DNA of 64,000 nt from Roseivirga spongicola (GTDB lineage: Bacteria; Bacteroidota; Bacteroidia; Cytophagales; Cyclobacteriaceae). A program made the position numbers and the translations under genes. Below, one piece after another: positions 8,726 to 17,345 of this stretch. The DNA is taken from assembly GCF_001592965.1 (NCBI RefSeq), contig NZ_LRPC01000028.1:806001-870000 (forward strand), written 5' to 3'. Below the pieces are notes generated by a model that made no database searches, was not told the DNA's origin, and saw only the letters and a program-made list of their open reading frames with translations. The number at the start of each line of letters is the position of its first letter. Position 1 is the stretch's first letter.

Positions 8726-9238
8726 CTAATCTTCGATCCAACTGGTGTACATTTTATAGTGCTCTGGTGTCTTTTCAATCACCGTTTTAAGCTTCTCGTC
8801 TATATCTTTCACTTTTCTAGCAGGAGTGCCTGCATACAAAGAGTTTTCTTCTACCACAGTATTGGCTAAGACTACAGCTCCTGCCGCTATCATAGATCCA
8901 GATTTAATAACCGCATTGTCCATAACAATAGCTCCCATACCTATCAACACATTATCTTCAATGATACAGCCATGAACAATGGCATTATGACCAATGGACA
9001 CATTTTTACCTAACACTGTCTTAGATAAATTCAGTGTGCCGTGAATAACCGCCCCATCTTGAATGTTGCAATTTTCTCCCATTTCTATGGTACAAACGTC
9101 TCCCCTAACCACGGCATTGAACCAAACATTGCAATTTGCAGCCATTTTCACATCTCCTACAATAGTAGCATTGTCGGCTAACCAACACGAAGAATGAATT
9201 TCTGGTCTTTTACCTTTTACGCTTTTTATTAGAGCCAT
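8726..9238 (-). CDS. Gamma carbonic anhydrase family protein
   Basis: 170 residues built of left-handed beta-helix hexapeptide repeats (for example AVIHGT, AIVHGC, VLIGMG, AIVMDN). Zinc ligands typical of Cam/YrdA are present: H66 (DGAVIH), H84 and H89 (IGHNAIVHG). R45 and D47 in VVRGDV match the conserved salt bridge of the trimer. Members may hydrate CO2 or act on acyl compounds (PaaY, CaiE), so activity is not certain. It is the first gene of the minus-strand group with DinB and thioesterase. Its start faces the yceI-like gene across a 136-base promoter region. Confidence 0.9.
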   Translation of the reverse strand: MALIKSVKGKRPEIHSSCWLADNATIVGDVKMAANCNVWFNAVVRGDVCTIEMGENCNIQDGAVIHGTLNLSKTVLGKNVSIGHNAIVHGCIIEDNVLIGMGAIVMDNAVIKSGSMIAAGAVVLANTVVEENSLYAGTPARKVKDIDEKLKTVIEKTPEHYKMYTSWIED

Positions 9239-9374
9239 TTTTTAAAAATATATGTATATACACTGAACTTTTGCATTACTTCGCGAGTTAAACGATCAAT
9301 TACGCAGAAGACCGCAACTTTTAAAGCGCACTGCAAGATTGAAAATTTAAAATTAATCTATAACTCAAGACAAA

Positions 9375-10118
9375 ATGAAGTTTTTAAAATCAACATTAGC
9401 TCTATCGCTTTTAGCGGTATTTGCTGTTGCATGTGGCTCTAAGAGTAACACCGTTGAAACATCTGAAGCGAAGGAAGTAGCTTCTGCAGATGACGCAACA
9501 GCCATCACTGTAAATACTCAAAACAGTATGGTTACTTGGATTGGCAGCAAGCCAACTGGTAAGCATAATGGTAGCATCAGCATTGCTGACGGTGAAATTA
9601 TGGTAAACAACTCAGAGATTGTTGGTGGAAACTTCACCATAGACATTACTTCTTTGAAAGCATTGGATATGGAAGAAGGTACTGACGGATACAACAACCT
9701 TGTTGGTCACTTAATGTCTCCTGACTTCTTTGACGCAGAGAACCACCCTACAGCAACATTTGAAGTAACTGAGGTTAAGCCTTTTAGTGCTGCGAATCTA
9801 AGCGCTGATAAAGATGAGTATGACTCTGAGAACAAGCCTGCTGCACTTAGCGAAGTAATGGTAGAAAACCCTACTCATTTTATTTCAGGTAACCTGACTA
9901 TGAGAGGTACTACTAAAAACATTACTTTCCCTGCTCATGTAGAAATGAATAACGGTGTAATTAAAGCCAAGGCTAACTTCAATATTGACAGAACTGCTTG
10001 GGGCTTATCTTATAACACTGAAGCTAACTTTGTAGACCAAGCAAAAGACAAAATGATCTACGACACTGTAAACGTAGGTTTCGAACTTGAAGCTGGTAAC
10101 ACTTCTGCTTCAGAGTAA
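9375..10118 (+). CDS. YceI family lipoprotein (polyisoprenoid-binding-like)
   Basis: 247 residues with a lipoprotein signal ending at C20 (AVFAVAC). After an acidic linker comes the YceI lipocalin-like beta barrel: NSMVTWIGSKPTGKHNG (about residues 50-66), DITSLKALDM, HLMSPDFFDAENHPTATFEVT and the closing GNLTMRGTTKNITFP. YceI proteins bind isoprenoid-like lipids in a hydrophobic channel. An insertion around residues 140-165 before the GNLTMRG strand is common in Bacteroidota versions. The gene stands alone between a divergent promoter region and a strong terminator. Confidence 0.92.
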   Translation: MKFLKSTLALSLLAVFAVACGSKSNTVETSEAKEVASADDATAITVNTQNSMVTWIGSKPTGKHNGSISIADGEIMVNNSEIVGGNFTIDITSLKALDMEEGTDGYNNLVGHLMSPDFFDAENHPTATFEVTEVKPFSAANLSADKDEYDSENKPAALSEVMVENPTHFISGNLTMRGTTKNITFPAHVEMNNGVIKAKANFNIDRTAWGLSYNTEANFVDQAKDKMIYDTVNVGFELEAGNTSASE

Positions 10119-10140
10119 GACAACAAAATTTTATATAGAG

Positions 10141-10170
10141 AATCCCGGTCATTCAGATCGGGATTTTTTT
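10141..10170 (+). terminator. Rho-independent terminator after the YceI gene
   Basis: AATCCCGGTC (10141-10150) pairs with GATCGGGATT (10156-10165) with one G-T pair, followed by TTTTT. It lies 22 bases after the stop codon. Confidence 0.9.
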
Positions 10171-10208
10171 ATGCCCTCTCCTTTTTCCATTTTTGCCAAA
10201 ATTTAGGA

Positions 10209-11471
10209 TTGAATCAGTTTTACCCATATCAAGAACTTTCTAAAGAACAATTCTTACAACAGGCACTACATTGGGCCAGTACTCAATCTCATTTTTCGCT
10301 TCATCTGAATAACCAAATAAGCTATCCTCACAATGGTTTTGATGAGCTTTTAGCCGTTGGTGCAAAGCAAGTAATGTGTGAAAATGCCGGTAGTGTTTTT
10401 CAGTCATTGAAGAACCTGCATCAGAATGAATGGCTGTTCGGGTATTTGGGCTACGATCTCAAAAATGAACTTGAAAAGCTCGAAAGCCGTAACGCAGATT
10501 ATGTTGGTTTTCCAGATGCATCATTGTTTCAACCTGAACACATAATACACTTTGAAAAGAACGGTGTTACCGTTGAGTCTGACCAATCCGATCTTGTAGA
10601 GGAAATTCTTCAGCATAAACCAAAACCTGCCTCTTCGCAGTTTGGCCCATCTACTGCCTCTGTTTCGAAAGAGGAATATATCAGTCATGTTGAAGCACTA
10701 AGACAACACATTGAAGACGGTGATTGCTATGAGATAAACTTCTGCCAAGAGTTTCACGGGCAAGTAGAATCTTGGAATGCTGTAGAAAGTTTTTTGGAGC
10801 TAAATCATATTTCACCAAAGCCATTCGCTTGTTTTCAAAAACATAACCAATACTTCATTCTATCTGCTTCACCAGAGCGCTTTGTAAAGAAAGCTGGCAA
10901 TCAAATTATTTCTCAACCCATAAAAGGCACACGTCCTAGAGGTAAGTCTCCATCAGAAGATGAAGCATTGAAAACGGAGCTTAGAAATAGTGAAAAAGAA
11001 ATGGCTGAGAACATGATGATCGTTGATTTGGTAAGGAACGATCTTTCTCGAACAGCCAAAACTGGTACTGTCAAGGTTGAAGAAATGTTTGGCATTTATT
11101 CCTTTCAGCAAGTGCATCAGATGATTTCTACTGTGGTGTCTGAACTAAAAAAAGACACCCATTTTATTGATGTAATAGAAAAAGCTTTTCCGATGGGTAG
11201 TATGACAGGCGCTCCAAAAGTAAAGGTAATGCAGCTCATAGAACATTATGAAAACACAAAGAGAGGCGCCTTTTCTGGTGCTGCTGGCTACATAAAACCA
11301 TCTGGAGATTTTGATTTCAACGTGCTCATTAGAAGCCTTTTTGTTAATGATGCTACCAAGGCTTATTCATTTCAGGTAGGCAGTGCAATTACTTACGATG
11401 CTGTAGCCGAACAGGAATATGATGAGTGTTTAGTGAAAGCTAAAGCCCTTTTTCAGCTACTTAATAAATAA
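10209..11471 (+). CDS. pabB: Aminodeoxychorismate synthase component I (PabB-type chorismate-binding enzyme)
   Basis: 420 residues. The C-terminal chorismate-binding domain has YEINFCQ, SASPERF, PIKGTRPRG, NMMIVDLVRNDL and GSMTGAPKVKVM. The Lys in PIKGT (K239) is the PabB hallmark, being the active-site nucleophile in E. coli PabB, whereas anthranilate synthase TrpE has PIAGT; this favours folate over tryptophan biosynthesis. The usual N-terminal domain is short (about 150 residues). The frame begins with a TTG at 10209; no in-frame ATG precedes the conserved part, so a TTG start is likely. No pabA or pabC is adjacent, so partners must be elsewhere. Confidence 0.88.
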   Translation: MNQFYPYQELSKEQFLQQALHWASTQSHFSLHLNNQISYPHNGFDELLAVGAKQVMCENAGSVFQSLKNLHQNEWLFGYLGYDLKNELEKLESRNADYVGFPDASLFQPEHIIHFEKNGVTVESDQSDLVEEILQHKPKPASSQFGPSTASVSKEEYISHVEALRQHIEDGDCYEINFCQEFHGQVESWNAVESFLELNHISPKPFACFQKHNQYFILSASPERFVKKAGNQIISQPIKGTRPRGKSPSEDEALKTELRNSEKEMAENMMIVDLVRNDLSRTAKTGTVKVEEMFGIYSFQQVHQMISTVVSELKKDTHFIDVIEKAFPMGSMTGAPKVKVMQLIEHYENTKRGAFSGAAGYIKPSGDFDFNVLIRSLFVNDATKAYSFQVGSAITYDAVAEQEYDECLVKAKALFQLLNK

Positions 11472-11473
11472 GA

Positions 11474-11500
11474 AAAGCAGCCCACTTCTTGAGCTGCTTT
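11474..11500. terminator. Hairpin terminator after pabB, possibly bidirectional
   Basis: AAAGCAGC (11474-11481) pairs with GCTGCTTT (11493-11500). On the plus strand the tail is pyrimidine-rich (CTCCTTT). On the minus strand the stem is followed by TTTTCTTATTTATT, which is at least as good a tail. Confidence 0.7.
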
Positions 11501-11717
11501 CTCCTTTCAACCTAAACAATCAGTCTTAATAGCCTGTATTGCTAACTGATGCAAAGGTAAATACTCGATTCATATTGTCATGCATGAAAAACACGCAGTT
11601 TGATGCGTAAAAACACCTGATTTTAATCAGCAATTAGACATACCTCTACTTTGCATAGCACTCAGGCAAAAGCCCAGACTTCGCTGCCAATCTGTCACAT
11701 TTTCTCTGAAAAACACT

Positions 11718-11725
11718 TATATTTG
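11718..11725 (+). promoter_or_regulatory. Candidate -7 box upstream of miaB
   Basis: TATATTTG matches the Bacteroidota TAnnTTTG element 26 bases before the miaB ATG. I could not find a convincing -33 TTTG at the usual spacing. A short palindrome, CAAATTTG, follows at 11731-11738. Confidence 0.45.
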
Positions 11726-11751
11726 CGGCTCAAATTTGAGTAGGGAAAGGC

Positions 11752-13221
11752 ATGAGCAATATCATACAAGACATTGATATTATTGACAGAAACAGTCAGG
11801 AGGCTATGGAAACCGTAAAAACCTCTAAGGAGGAGAACACCGGGAAAACCAAAAAGCTTTACATAGAGAGCTACGGCTGTCAGATGAATTTTGCAGATAG
11901 TGAAATTGTAACCTCTATTATGAAGGAAAATGGTTATGATACTACCTCAGATTTTGAAAATGCCGATGTTGTTTTTCTTAACACTTGCTCTATCAGAGAA
12001 AAAGCGGAACAAACCGTTCGCAACAGACTGAATCATTTCAACTCGGTAAAAAAGACCAAGCCAGAAATGACCATTGGTGTTTTAGGTTGTATGGCCGAAA
12101 GACTTAAGGAAAAGCTTCTAGAAGAAGAGCGAATTGTTGATGTAGTGGTTGGGCCAGATGCTTACAGAGACCTTCCAAAACTAGTAGAGTCTGCAGAAGA
12201 TGGCCTTAAAGCTGTCAACACTTTCCTTTCTAGAGAAGAAACTTATGCCGACATCTCCCCTGTTCGCCTAAATTCTAATGGTGTAACGGCTTTCATCTCC
12301 ATTATGAGAGGTTGCGATAACATGTGCTCGTTTTGTGTAGTGCCATTCACCAGAGGTAGAGAAAGAAGTCGAGACCCATTCTCTATTGTCAAAGAAGCGC
12401 AGGACTTATTTAATAATGGCTACAAAGAAGTAACGCTACTTGGTCAAAATGTGGACAGCTACAAATGGTCGGCCGATGAGAATAATAAAGCTTGGTTGGA
12501 GAAAAAAGAGAAGAAGGGCGAAGAGGTTGAAGTTATCAACTTTGCTAACCTCTTAGAAATGGTAGCAAAGGTTTCTCCTGAGCTTCGCGTTAGGTTCTCT
12601 ACTTCTCACCCAAAAGATATTACTGATGATGTACTTCACACCATGAAGAAGTACGAAAACATCTGCAAGTACATTCACCTTCCTGCCCAAAGTGGTAACA
12701 GCCGTGTGCTAGACCTGATGAACAGAACCTACACTCGCGAATGGTACATTAACCGTGTAGATGCCATCAGAGACATTCTAGGAGAAGAATGCGGCATTTC
12801 ATCCGATATGATTGCTGGTTTCTGTACCGAAACAGAAGAAGAACACAAAGAAACCATCACCTTGATGGACTATGTGAAGTATGATTTCTCCTATATGTTC
12901 TTCTATTCAGAACGCCCTGGCACATTGGCCGCCAAGAAGTTTGAAGATGACATTCCACTAGAGGTTAAGAAAAGAAGACTTCAGGAAATCATTAATAAGC
13001 AACAAGAAATATCCTTACAAAGAAATAAACTGGACGTTGGCAAAGTTCATAAGGTACTTATTGAAGGTACTTCTAAGCGCTCAGAAGAACAGCTTCAGGG
13101 TAGAAATACAGCCAACAAAGTAATTATATTCCCTAGAGGGAATCACCAGAAGGGTGAATACGTTAATGTATTGGTTAATGACTGTACTGCCGCCACTCTT
13201 TTTGGCGAGGTAGTCGAATAA
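11752..13221 (+). CDS. miaB: tRNA-2-methylthio-N6-dimethylallyladenosine synthase MiaB
   Basis: 489 residues. The N-terminal UPF0004 domain carries the auxiliary [4Fe-4S] ligands C43 (ESYGCQMN), C79 (LNTCS) and C113 (GVLGCMAE). The radical-SAM domain has C188-x3-C192-x2-C195 in [15 protein letters not shown]-terminal TRAM domain ends the protein. MiaB adds a methylthio group to i6A37 of tRNAs reading UNN codons; the [10 protein letters not shown] stretch and overall pattern favour MiaB over RimO or MtaB. The N-terminal extension of about 34 residues is polar. It heads a tight plus-strand run, with the sigma-54 activator starting 11 bases after its stop. Confidence 0.95.
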   Translation: MSNIIQDIDIIDRNSQEAMETVKTSKEENTGKTKKLYIESYGCQMNFADSEIVTSIMKENGYDTTSDFENADVVFLNTCSIREKAEQTVRNRLNHFNSVKKTKPEMTIGVLGCMAERLKEKLLEEERIVDVVVGPDAYRDLPKLVESAEDGLKAVNTFLSREETYADISPVRLNSNGVTAFISIMRGCDNMCSFCVVPFTRGRERSRDPFSIVKEAQDLFNNGYKEVTLLGQNVDSYKWSADENNKAWLEKKEKKGEEVEVINFANLLEMVAKVSPELRVRFSTSHPKDITDDVLHTMKKYENICKYIHLPAQSGNSRVLDLMNRTYTREWYINRVDAIRDILGEECGISSDMIAGFCTETEEEHKETITLMDYVKYDFSYMFFYSERPGTLAAKKFEDDIPLEVKKRRLQEIINKQQEISLQRNKLDVGKVHKVLIEGTSKRSEEQLQGRNTANKVIIFPRGNHQKGEYVNVLVNDCTAATLFGEVVE

Positions 13222-13232
13222 AAAACTCACTC

Positions 13233-14501
13233 TTGAGCAGCAACGAATATTTAAGCATAAAACAACGGTTTGGGATTATTGGCAATAGCCCAAAACTTAA
13301 TCACGCCATTCAGGTAGCTGCACAAGTAGCTCCCACCGACATGACAGTGCTCATAACCGGTGAAAGTGGAAGTGGTAAAGAATCCTTTTCAAAAATCATT
13401 CATCAACTTAGCTCTCGCAAGCACGGCAAATTCATTGCTATTAACTGTGGAGCTATACCTGAAGGCACCATTGACTCCGAGCTTTTCGGCCACGAAAAAG
13501 GCTCATTTACAGGGGCTTACGAAGCCAGAAAAGGATATTTTGAGGTAACCAATGGAGGTACCATTTTCTTAGATGAGATTGGTGAAATGCCTGTTCAAAC
13601 CCAAGCAAGATTACTGAGGGTACTGGAAAATGGTGAGTTCATAAAAGTAGGTTCATCTAAGGTACAGAAAACAGATGTCCGGGTAGTTGCCGCAACCAAT
13701 GTTAACCTAATAGATGCGGTTGAAAAAGGGAAGTTCAGAGAAGATCTCTACTACAGACTTAGTACTGTACCCATTTTTGTTCCTCCTTTAAGAGAAAGAG
13801 GGACCGATATTGATTTACTGTTCAGAAAGTTTGCATCAGATTTTTCGGAAAAGTACCGAGTAGAAAGCATCAAATTAACCGATGATGCTAAATCTATCTT
13901 ATTAAGGTTCAGGTTTCCGGGCAATATCAGGCAGCTCAAAAACCTTGTAGAACAAATGTCTGCGCTAGAAATGGACAGAACCATTTCAGCAGATACGTTA
14001 ATGAAGTATCTCCCTCAGCAGGGCTCTAGCTTACCAGCAATTTATAGAGGTGGCTCATCTGAGAATTCGGAGAACTTGAGTGAACGAGACTTACTTTACA
14101 AAGTACTCTTCGACATGAAGAAAGACATGAACGACTTAAAGAAACTCGTTCATGACATGCTTGAGAATGGCAACGTAGATAGCAGTGTAATTGAGGACAA
14201 TCCTAACTTGTTCCGAAATCTAGAAAATACACCTACCCTACCTCAAGAAGCCAGACCAAAAGACTTTAGTGAGCCTATTTACCTCGACTCAGACTCTTCT
14301 AATGATGAAGACTATGACTATGAGAATGTTCATGACATCACACATGAAGAAGATGAATCTCTGAGTATAGAAGAAAAAGAAAAGGAATTGATTATTAAAG
14401 CCCTGAGAAAAAATAACAACAAGCGTAAGTATGCGGCACAAGATTTGGGGATTTCTGAGCGTACCCTTTACCGTAAGATCAAGCAATATGAAATCGATTA
14501 A
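13233..14501 (+). CDS. Sigma-54-dependent Fis-family activator without an input domain
   Basis: 422 residues. The AAA+ core starts almost at the N-terminus: Walker A GESGSGKE (43-50), loop motif GSFTGA (90-95, a variant of GAFTGA), Walker B IFLDEI (111-116), and the arginine-finger region FREDLYYRLS with VPPLRER. A long acidic linker (about 260-375) leads to a Fis-type helix-turn-helix, KYAAQDLGISERTLYRKIK. No receiver, GAF or PAS domain is present, so control must come from a partner protein or from expression level. Translation starts at TTG 13233; the next in-frame ATG would remove part of the AAA+ domain. The end overlaps lptE by 14 bases, so both are coupled. Confidence 0.92.
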   Translation: MSSNEYLSIKQRFGIIGNSPKLNHAIQVAAQVAPTDMTVLITGESGSGKESFSKIIHQLSSRKHGKFIAINCGAIPEGTIDSELFGHEKGSFTGAYEARKGYFEVTNGGTIFLDEIGEMPVQTQARLLRVLENGEFIKVGSSKVQKTDVRVVAATNVNLIDAVEKGKFREDLYYRLSTVPIFVPPLRERGTDIDLLFRKFASDFSEKYRVESIKLTDDAKSILLRFRFPGNIRQLKNLVEQMSALEMDRTISADTLMKYLPQQGSSLPAIYRGGSSENSENLSERDLLYKVLFDMKKDMNDLKKLVHDMLENGNVDSSVIEDNPNLFRNLENTPTLPQEARPKDFSEPIYLDSDSSNDEDYDYENVHDITHEEDESLSIEEKEKELIIKALRKNNNKRKYAAQDLGISERTLYRKIKQYEID

Positions 14502-15021
14502 AGTAATTCTTGGGCTGGCCTTGTTGTTTGTGGTTAATGGATGTAGTAATATCAGTTACTCTTTCTCTGGTACTACCATAGACTACAACACAACCAAAAC
14601 CATTAGTATTGCCAATTTCATTAATGAAATAGGTAGCGGGCCTCCTAACATGGCGCAAACCTTTACCGAAGGCCTAAAAGACTATTTCCAAAGAAGAACT
14701 AAGTTACAGGTGGTTCAGAACCAAGGAGACCTACAGTTTGAAGGTGGAATTTCTAACTATAGAGTAGCTCCACAAGCCATTAGCTCTTCTGGTAGTTCTA
14801 CGCGCGCAGATGGAACAGGCCTTATGCGTTTGACCATTACTGTTCAAGTTGTTTTCAATGATACTGTCAATGAAGAAGCCAGTTTTCAGAGACCTTTTGA
14901 ATTTTATGCAGACTACGATCCTTCTACTACTACCCTAAATGCGGTAGAAGATGATTTGGTAGAAGAAATTTTTGAGGCACTTTACTTCGACATTTTCCAA
15001 GCGGCTGTTGCCCAATGGTGA
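14488..15021 (+). CDS. lptE: LptE-like LPS-assembly lipoprotein
   Basis: 177 residues from the ATG at 14488, chosen because a lipoprotein signal (LLFVVNGC, lipidated C19) begins there; the open frame further upstream only reads through the sigma-54 gene. The mature part matches the Bacteroidota LptE pattern: SYSFSGTTID, KTISIANFIN, LKDYFQRRTKL and a C-terminal EDDLVEEIFEALYFDIFQ helix. LptE plugs the LptD barrel and helps place LPS in the outer membrane. It sits between the sigma-54 activator and secG, a common Bacteroidota arrangement. It overlaps the upstream gene by 14 bases. Confidence 0.88.
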   Translation: MKSIKVILGLALLFVVNGCSNISYSFSGTTIDYNTTKTISIANFINEIGSGPPNMAQTFTEGLKDYFQRRTKLQVVQNQGDLQFEGGISNYRVAPQAISSSGSSTRADGTGLMRLTITVQVVFNDTVNEEASFQRPFEFYADYDPSTTTLNAVEDDLVEEIFEALYFDIFQAAVAQW

Positions 15022-15056
15022 TTTTCGTTCTATTTTCGTCATTCAACTCTTAAAAA

Positions 15057-15947
15057 GTGGACAAAGAGCGCTTTAGTACTTTACTACAAGACCCATCGCT
15101 GGTTACCAATGCCGATATAAAAGCACTGAACGAATACCGTAAAAAGTATCCGTATTTTCAGAGTTTGTATGTGGTGGTAGCTAAGGCTTTGAAAGATCGT
15201 GAGCATCCAAAAACTGAGGCTTTTATAAAGAAAGCCGCTATTTATTCTGCCAACCGCTCTCACTTAAAGGAGATTATTGAAGGCGACTTTTCTTTTTCTA
15301 AACCCAAACAAGAAACTGAGCAAAAACCAGTTCTTAAGGTAGGTCAGTCTATTAAAGCCAAGGATTCATTGCCTCAAACTAAGACTGAGAAGATTGAAGG
15401 TAAAGACGAAGCAAAAGAGAAGTTGGAAGAAAATACGGAGAAGGAGAAACCTGCAGAGCAAAGCTCGAAAGAGAAAGAAGGCTCTTCTGCTATGGCCGAA
15501 AAACCAAAGGACAAGCAACCAGCTGAGACTCCAAAAACAGCAGCAGACCAAGAAAAGATAGACAACGACTTAGCCGAAATTGAAGCGGCAAAGCGTAGAA
15601 TTGAAGCCTTACTCTCAGGTCAGCTAGACGAAACACAGGAGAGAAAAAAAGAAAAGCCCCTTTCTGAAAAGAAGAAAAACCAAATTCAGATCATTGAAAA
15701 GTTCATTCAAAATGAACCACAATTAGATAGGGAGAGAATGGCGCAAGCCGAGGGAAACGTAGATATTGAAGACCTAGCAGATAAATCTATCTTAAAAGAA
15801 GAAGCTTTTGAAACTGAAACTTTGGCTGAATTAATGGCCAAACAAGGCAAGCTTAAAAAGGCCGAAAGCATTTATAAAAAACTCAGTTTGAAGTTTCCTG
15901 AAAAAAGCACTTACTTTGCCACCCAAATTGAAAAATTAAAGTCGTAA
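15057..15947 (+). CDS. Conserved Bacteroidota protein between lptE and secG (TPR-like C-terminus)
   Basis: 296 residues starting at GTG 15057, where the conserved N-terminus begins (FSTLLQDPSLVTNADIKAL). Residues 1-80 form helices with the hallmark YRKKYPYFQSLYVVVAKAL. Residues 95-220 are a highly charged Lys/Glu-rich linker, probably disordered. The C-terminus, ETLAELMAKQGKLKKAESIYKKLS, is a single TPR-like hairpin followed by FPEKSTYFATQIEKL. No signal peptide is seen. The same gene order (lptE, this gene, secG) recurs in the phylum, suggesting an envelope-linked role, but its function is unknown to me. Confidence 0.8.
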   Translation: MDKERFSTLLQDPSLVTNADIKALNEYRKKYPYFQSLYVVVAKALKDREHPKTEAFIKKAAIYSANRSHLKEIIEGDFSFSKPKQETEQKPVLKVGQSIKAKDSLPQTKTEKIEGKDEAKEKLEENTEKEKPAEQSSKEKEGSSAMAEKPKDKQPAETPKTAADQEKIDNDLAEIEAAKRRIEALLSGQLDETQERKKEKPLSEKKKNQIQIIEKFIQNEPQLDRERMAQAEGNVDIEDLADKSILKEEAFETETLAELMAKQGKLKKAESIYKKLSLKFPEKSTYFATQIEKLKS

Positions 15948-15951
15948 TAGA

Positions 15952-16320
15952 ATGTTTAAGTTATTCATTATATTGGCAATCATAGTAGCGATTTTGTTAA
16001 TTCTGATCGTATTGATGCAGAATTCAAAAGGCGGAGGATTGTCAAGCCAGTTTGGTGGCGGAGGAGCTCAGCAAGTTATTGGTGTAAAGAAAACCACCGA
16101 TATTTTAGAGAAAGCCACTTGGGTATTTATCATAGCGCTTATTGTGTTTAGTTTATCTTCTAGTTTAATGCTAGATAAAGGCACGGGCAATTTTGTAAAC
16201 CCTAACGTAGATGCGGCTCAGCAAAGCCAGCCTAATGCATTACCTACTGTCCCTACAGATACTACATCAACAGGAATTGATTTGAGTACTCTACCAGAAG
16301 ACACTACTGAGCAGCAGTAA
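15952..16320 (+). CDS. secG: Preprotein translocase subunit SecG
   Basis: 122 residues. Two transmembrane helices (about 2-22 and 52-72) flank the conserved cytoplasmic loop QNSKGGGLSSQFGGGGAQQVIGVKK, where ...KGGGL and GG repeats are diagnostic for SecG. A polar Thr/Ser/Pro-rich tail of about 45 residues follows. SecG stimulates protein export with SecYE. It starts four bases after the preceding stop and ends the miaB-to-secG run, with a strong terminator behind it. Confidence 0.93.
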   Translation: MFKLFIILAIIVAILLILIVLMQNSKGGGLSSQFGGGGAQQVIGVKKTTDILEKATWVFIIALIVFSLSSSLMLDKGTGNFVNPNVDAAQQSQPNALPTVPTDTTSTGIDLSTLPEDTTEQQ

Positions 16321-16343
16321 CTAGTCCAAACCACCATTAAATA

Positions 16344-16386
16344 AAAGAGCCTTGGTTTTTAAAATAAATCAAGGCTCTTTTTTTTT
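16344..16386 (+). terminator. Strong Rho-independent terminator after secG
   Basis: AAAGAGCCTTG (16344-16354) pairs exactly with CAAGGCTCTTT (16370-16380) and is followed by further T residues to 16386. Confidence 0.95.
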
Positions 16387-16738
16387 GTCAAACCTAAAAT
16401 CAAACTATCAGTTTGATGATAATCATTTAGAACTTAATACCACTATGCATTTTCTTCTTTACTTTTTTATTTAAATTAATTTATATTTTTTTTGATTTTA
16501 AATAATTTTTCTCTTTTTTGATATCAATAATAATTATTTGCAAATAATAAACGCACTAGGCACACTCATTACAAGGTGTTTTACCTGTGATTTTTAGGCT
16601 CATATTTAGATGATAGAATCTTAAAAGTAAGAGATAGATAAATAGCAGTATGTGGAAATCATATTGTTAGAATCTTATATTCCCAACAGAGCCAAGAATC
16701 ATTGATTCTAAATCGTATTAAACATAAATTTTAAAAAA
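16387..16738. other. Very AT-rich intergenic region before the peptide genes
   Basis: About 350 bases, dominated by A and T (especially 16450-16560), clearly poorer in G+C than its surroundings. No gene or repeat is recognised. It probably carries the promoter of the cysteine-peptide genes and marks the left edge of an island with foreign composition. Confidence 0.6.
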
Positions 16739-16984
16739 ATGATTAAAAAAATATTTACAATATCACTAGTTATAATCTTATTATGCCTTACCGGTTCTTA
16801 TTCATCAATAGCATCGACATGTACTCAGCAAACAAGCCCCTTGACTGATGGTATCTGTGTTGCAGATGTTACTTATGATGAAGACAAAGAGGTATACATA
16901 ATCGAAGGCTACCATTGTGAAGATTATATTCCAGAGCAAGGTTATCCTGATATTTCAAACTGTATAATAAGACCAAACCATTAA
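16739..16984 (+). CDS. Small exported four-cysteine peptide (paralogue 1)
   Basis: 81 residues: a signal peptide (KK n-region, long hydrophobic core, Ala-Ser cleavage region near residue 25) and a mature acidic peptide of about 55 residues with four Cys. The spacing is C-x11-C-x19-C-x14-C. The next gene has the same Cys pattern and the same DGIC/NGAC, EGYHC/VGTYC and ISNC/LHDC positions, so the two are tandem paralogues. Size, signal and cysteines recall the NVEALA-type peptides found near propeller lipoproteins in Bacteroidota, but an NVEALA motif is not present. The function is unknown. AT-rich codons fit horizontal acquisition. Confidence 0.7.
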   Translation: MIKKIFTISLVIILLCLTGSYSSIASTCTQQTSPLTDGICVADVTYDEDKEVYIIEGYHCEDYIPEQGYPDISNCIIRPNH

Positions 16985-16994
16985 ACTCAAAAAT

Positions 16995-17243
16995 ATGAAA
17001 AAATTAAGAATAATTTTAAGCTTAATCATTTTAACCTTTGTAAGTTCAGCCTCAGTTGTTAGTCAAACATCTTGTGAGCTATCTGTAAACCCTAAAAATA
17101 ATGGAGCTTGTAACCCAAGTTATTTACTTGATGAAGAAAACTGGGAGTGGGTATTAGTTGGTACTTATTGCGAATTGTATAGAACTAACGCATACGGACT
17201 CCATGATTGTCATATACCAGAGACATTACCTCCAAACGCCTAA
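16995..17243 (+). CDS. Small exported four-cysteine peptide (paralogue 2)
   Basis: 82 residues starting 10 bases after paralogue 1. The signal peptide runs to about residue 24 (SVVSQ), followed by a mature peptide with C-x11-C-x19-C-x12-C. Aligned with paralogue 1 the first three cysteines coincide exactly while most other residues differ, so spacing is under constraint. Even Cys number and export suggest two disulfides in the periplasm or outside. The pair ends in a hairpin at 17271-17301. Candidate roles (bacteriocin-like toxin, signalling peptide, ligand of the neighbouring lipoproteins) are inference only. Confidence 0.7.
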   Translation: MKKLRIILSLIILTFVSSASVVSQTSCELSVNPKNNGACNPSYLLDEENWEWVLVGTYCELYRTNAYGLHDCHIPETLPPNA

Positions 17244-17270
17244 TGTTTGGAATGTTAGGAGCTAATCAGA

Positions 17271-17301
17271 ATGTTGATCAAGTATTATGCTTGATCAACA
17301 T
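17271..17301 (+). terminator. Perfect hairpin after the cysteine peptides
   Basis: ATGTTGATCAAG (17271-17282) pairs perfectly with CTTGATCAACAT (17290-17301) over 12 bases with a 7-base loop. Only a weak TTAT tail follows, so it may be a partial terminator or a 3' stabiliser that sets peptide mRNA above the downstream lipoprotein genes. Confidence 0.75.
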
Positions 17302-17345
17302 TTATAGTTCAATCAAAAAATTACGATACAACTAATTCTTATTTC

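Noticed and set aside
10209-11471. Anthranilate synthase TrpE
   Set aside because: The active-site motif is PIKGT as in PabB, not PIAGT as in TrpE, and no trp genes are adjacent.
14431-14487. Earlier start for lptE
   Set aside because: The extension lies within the HTH codons of the sigma-54 activator and would bury the lipoprotein signal peptide.
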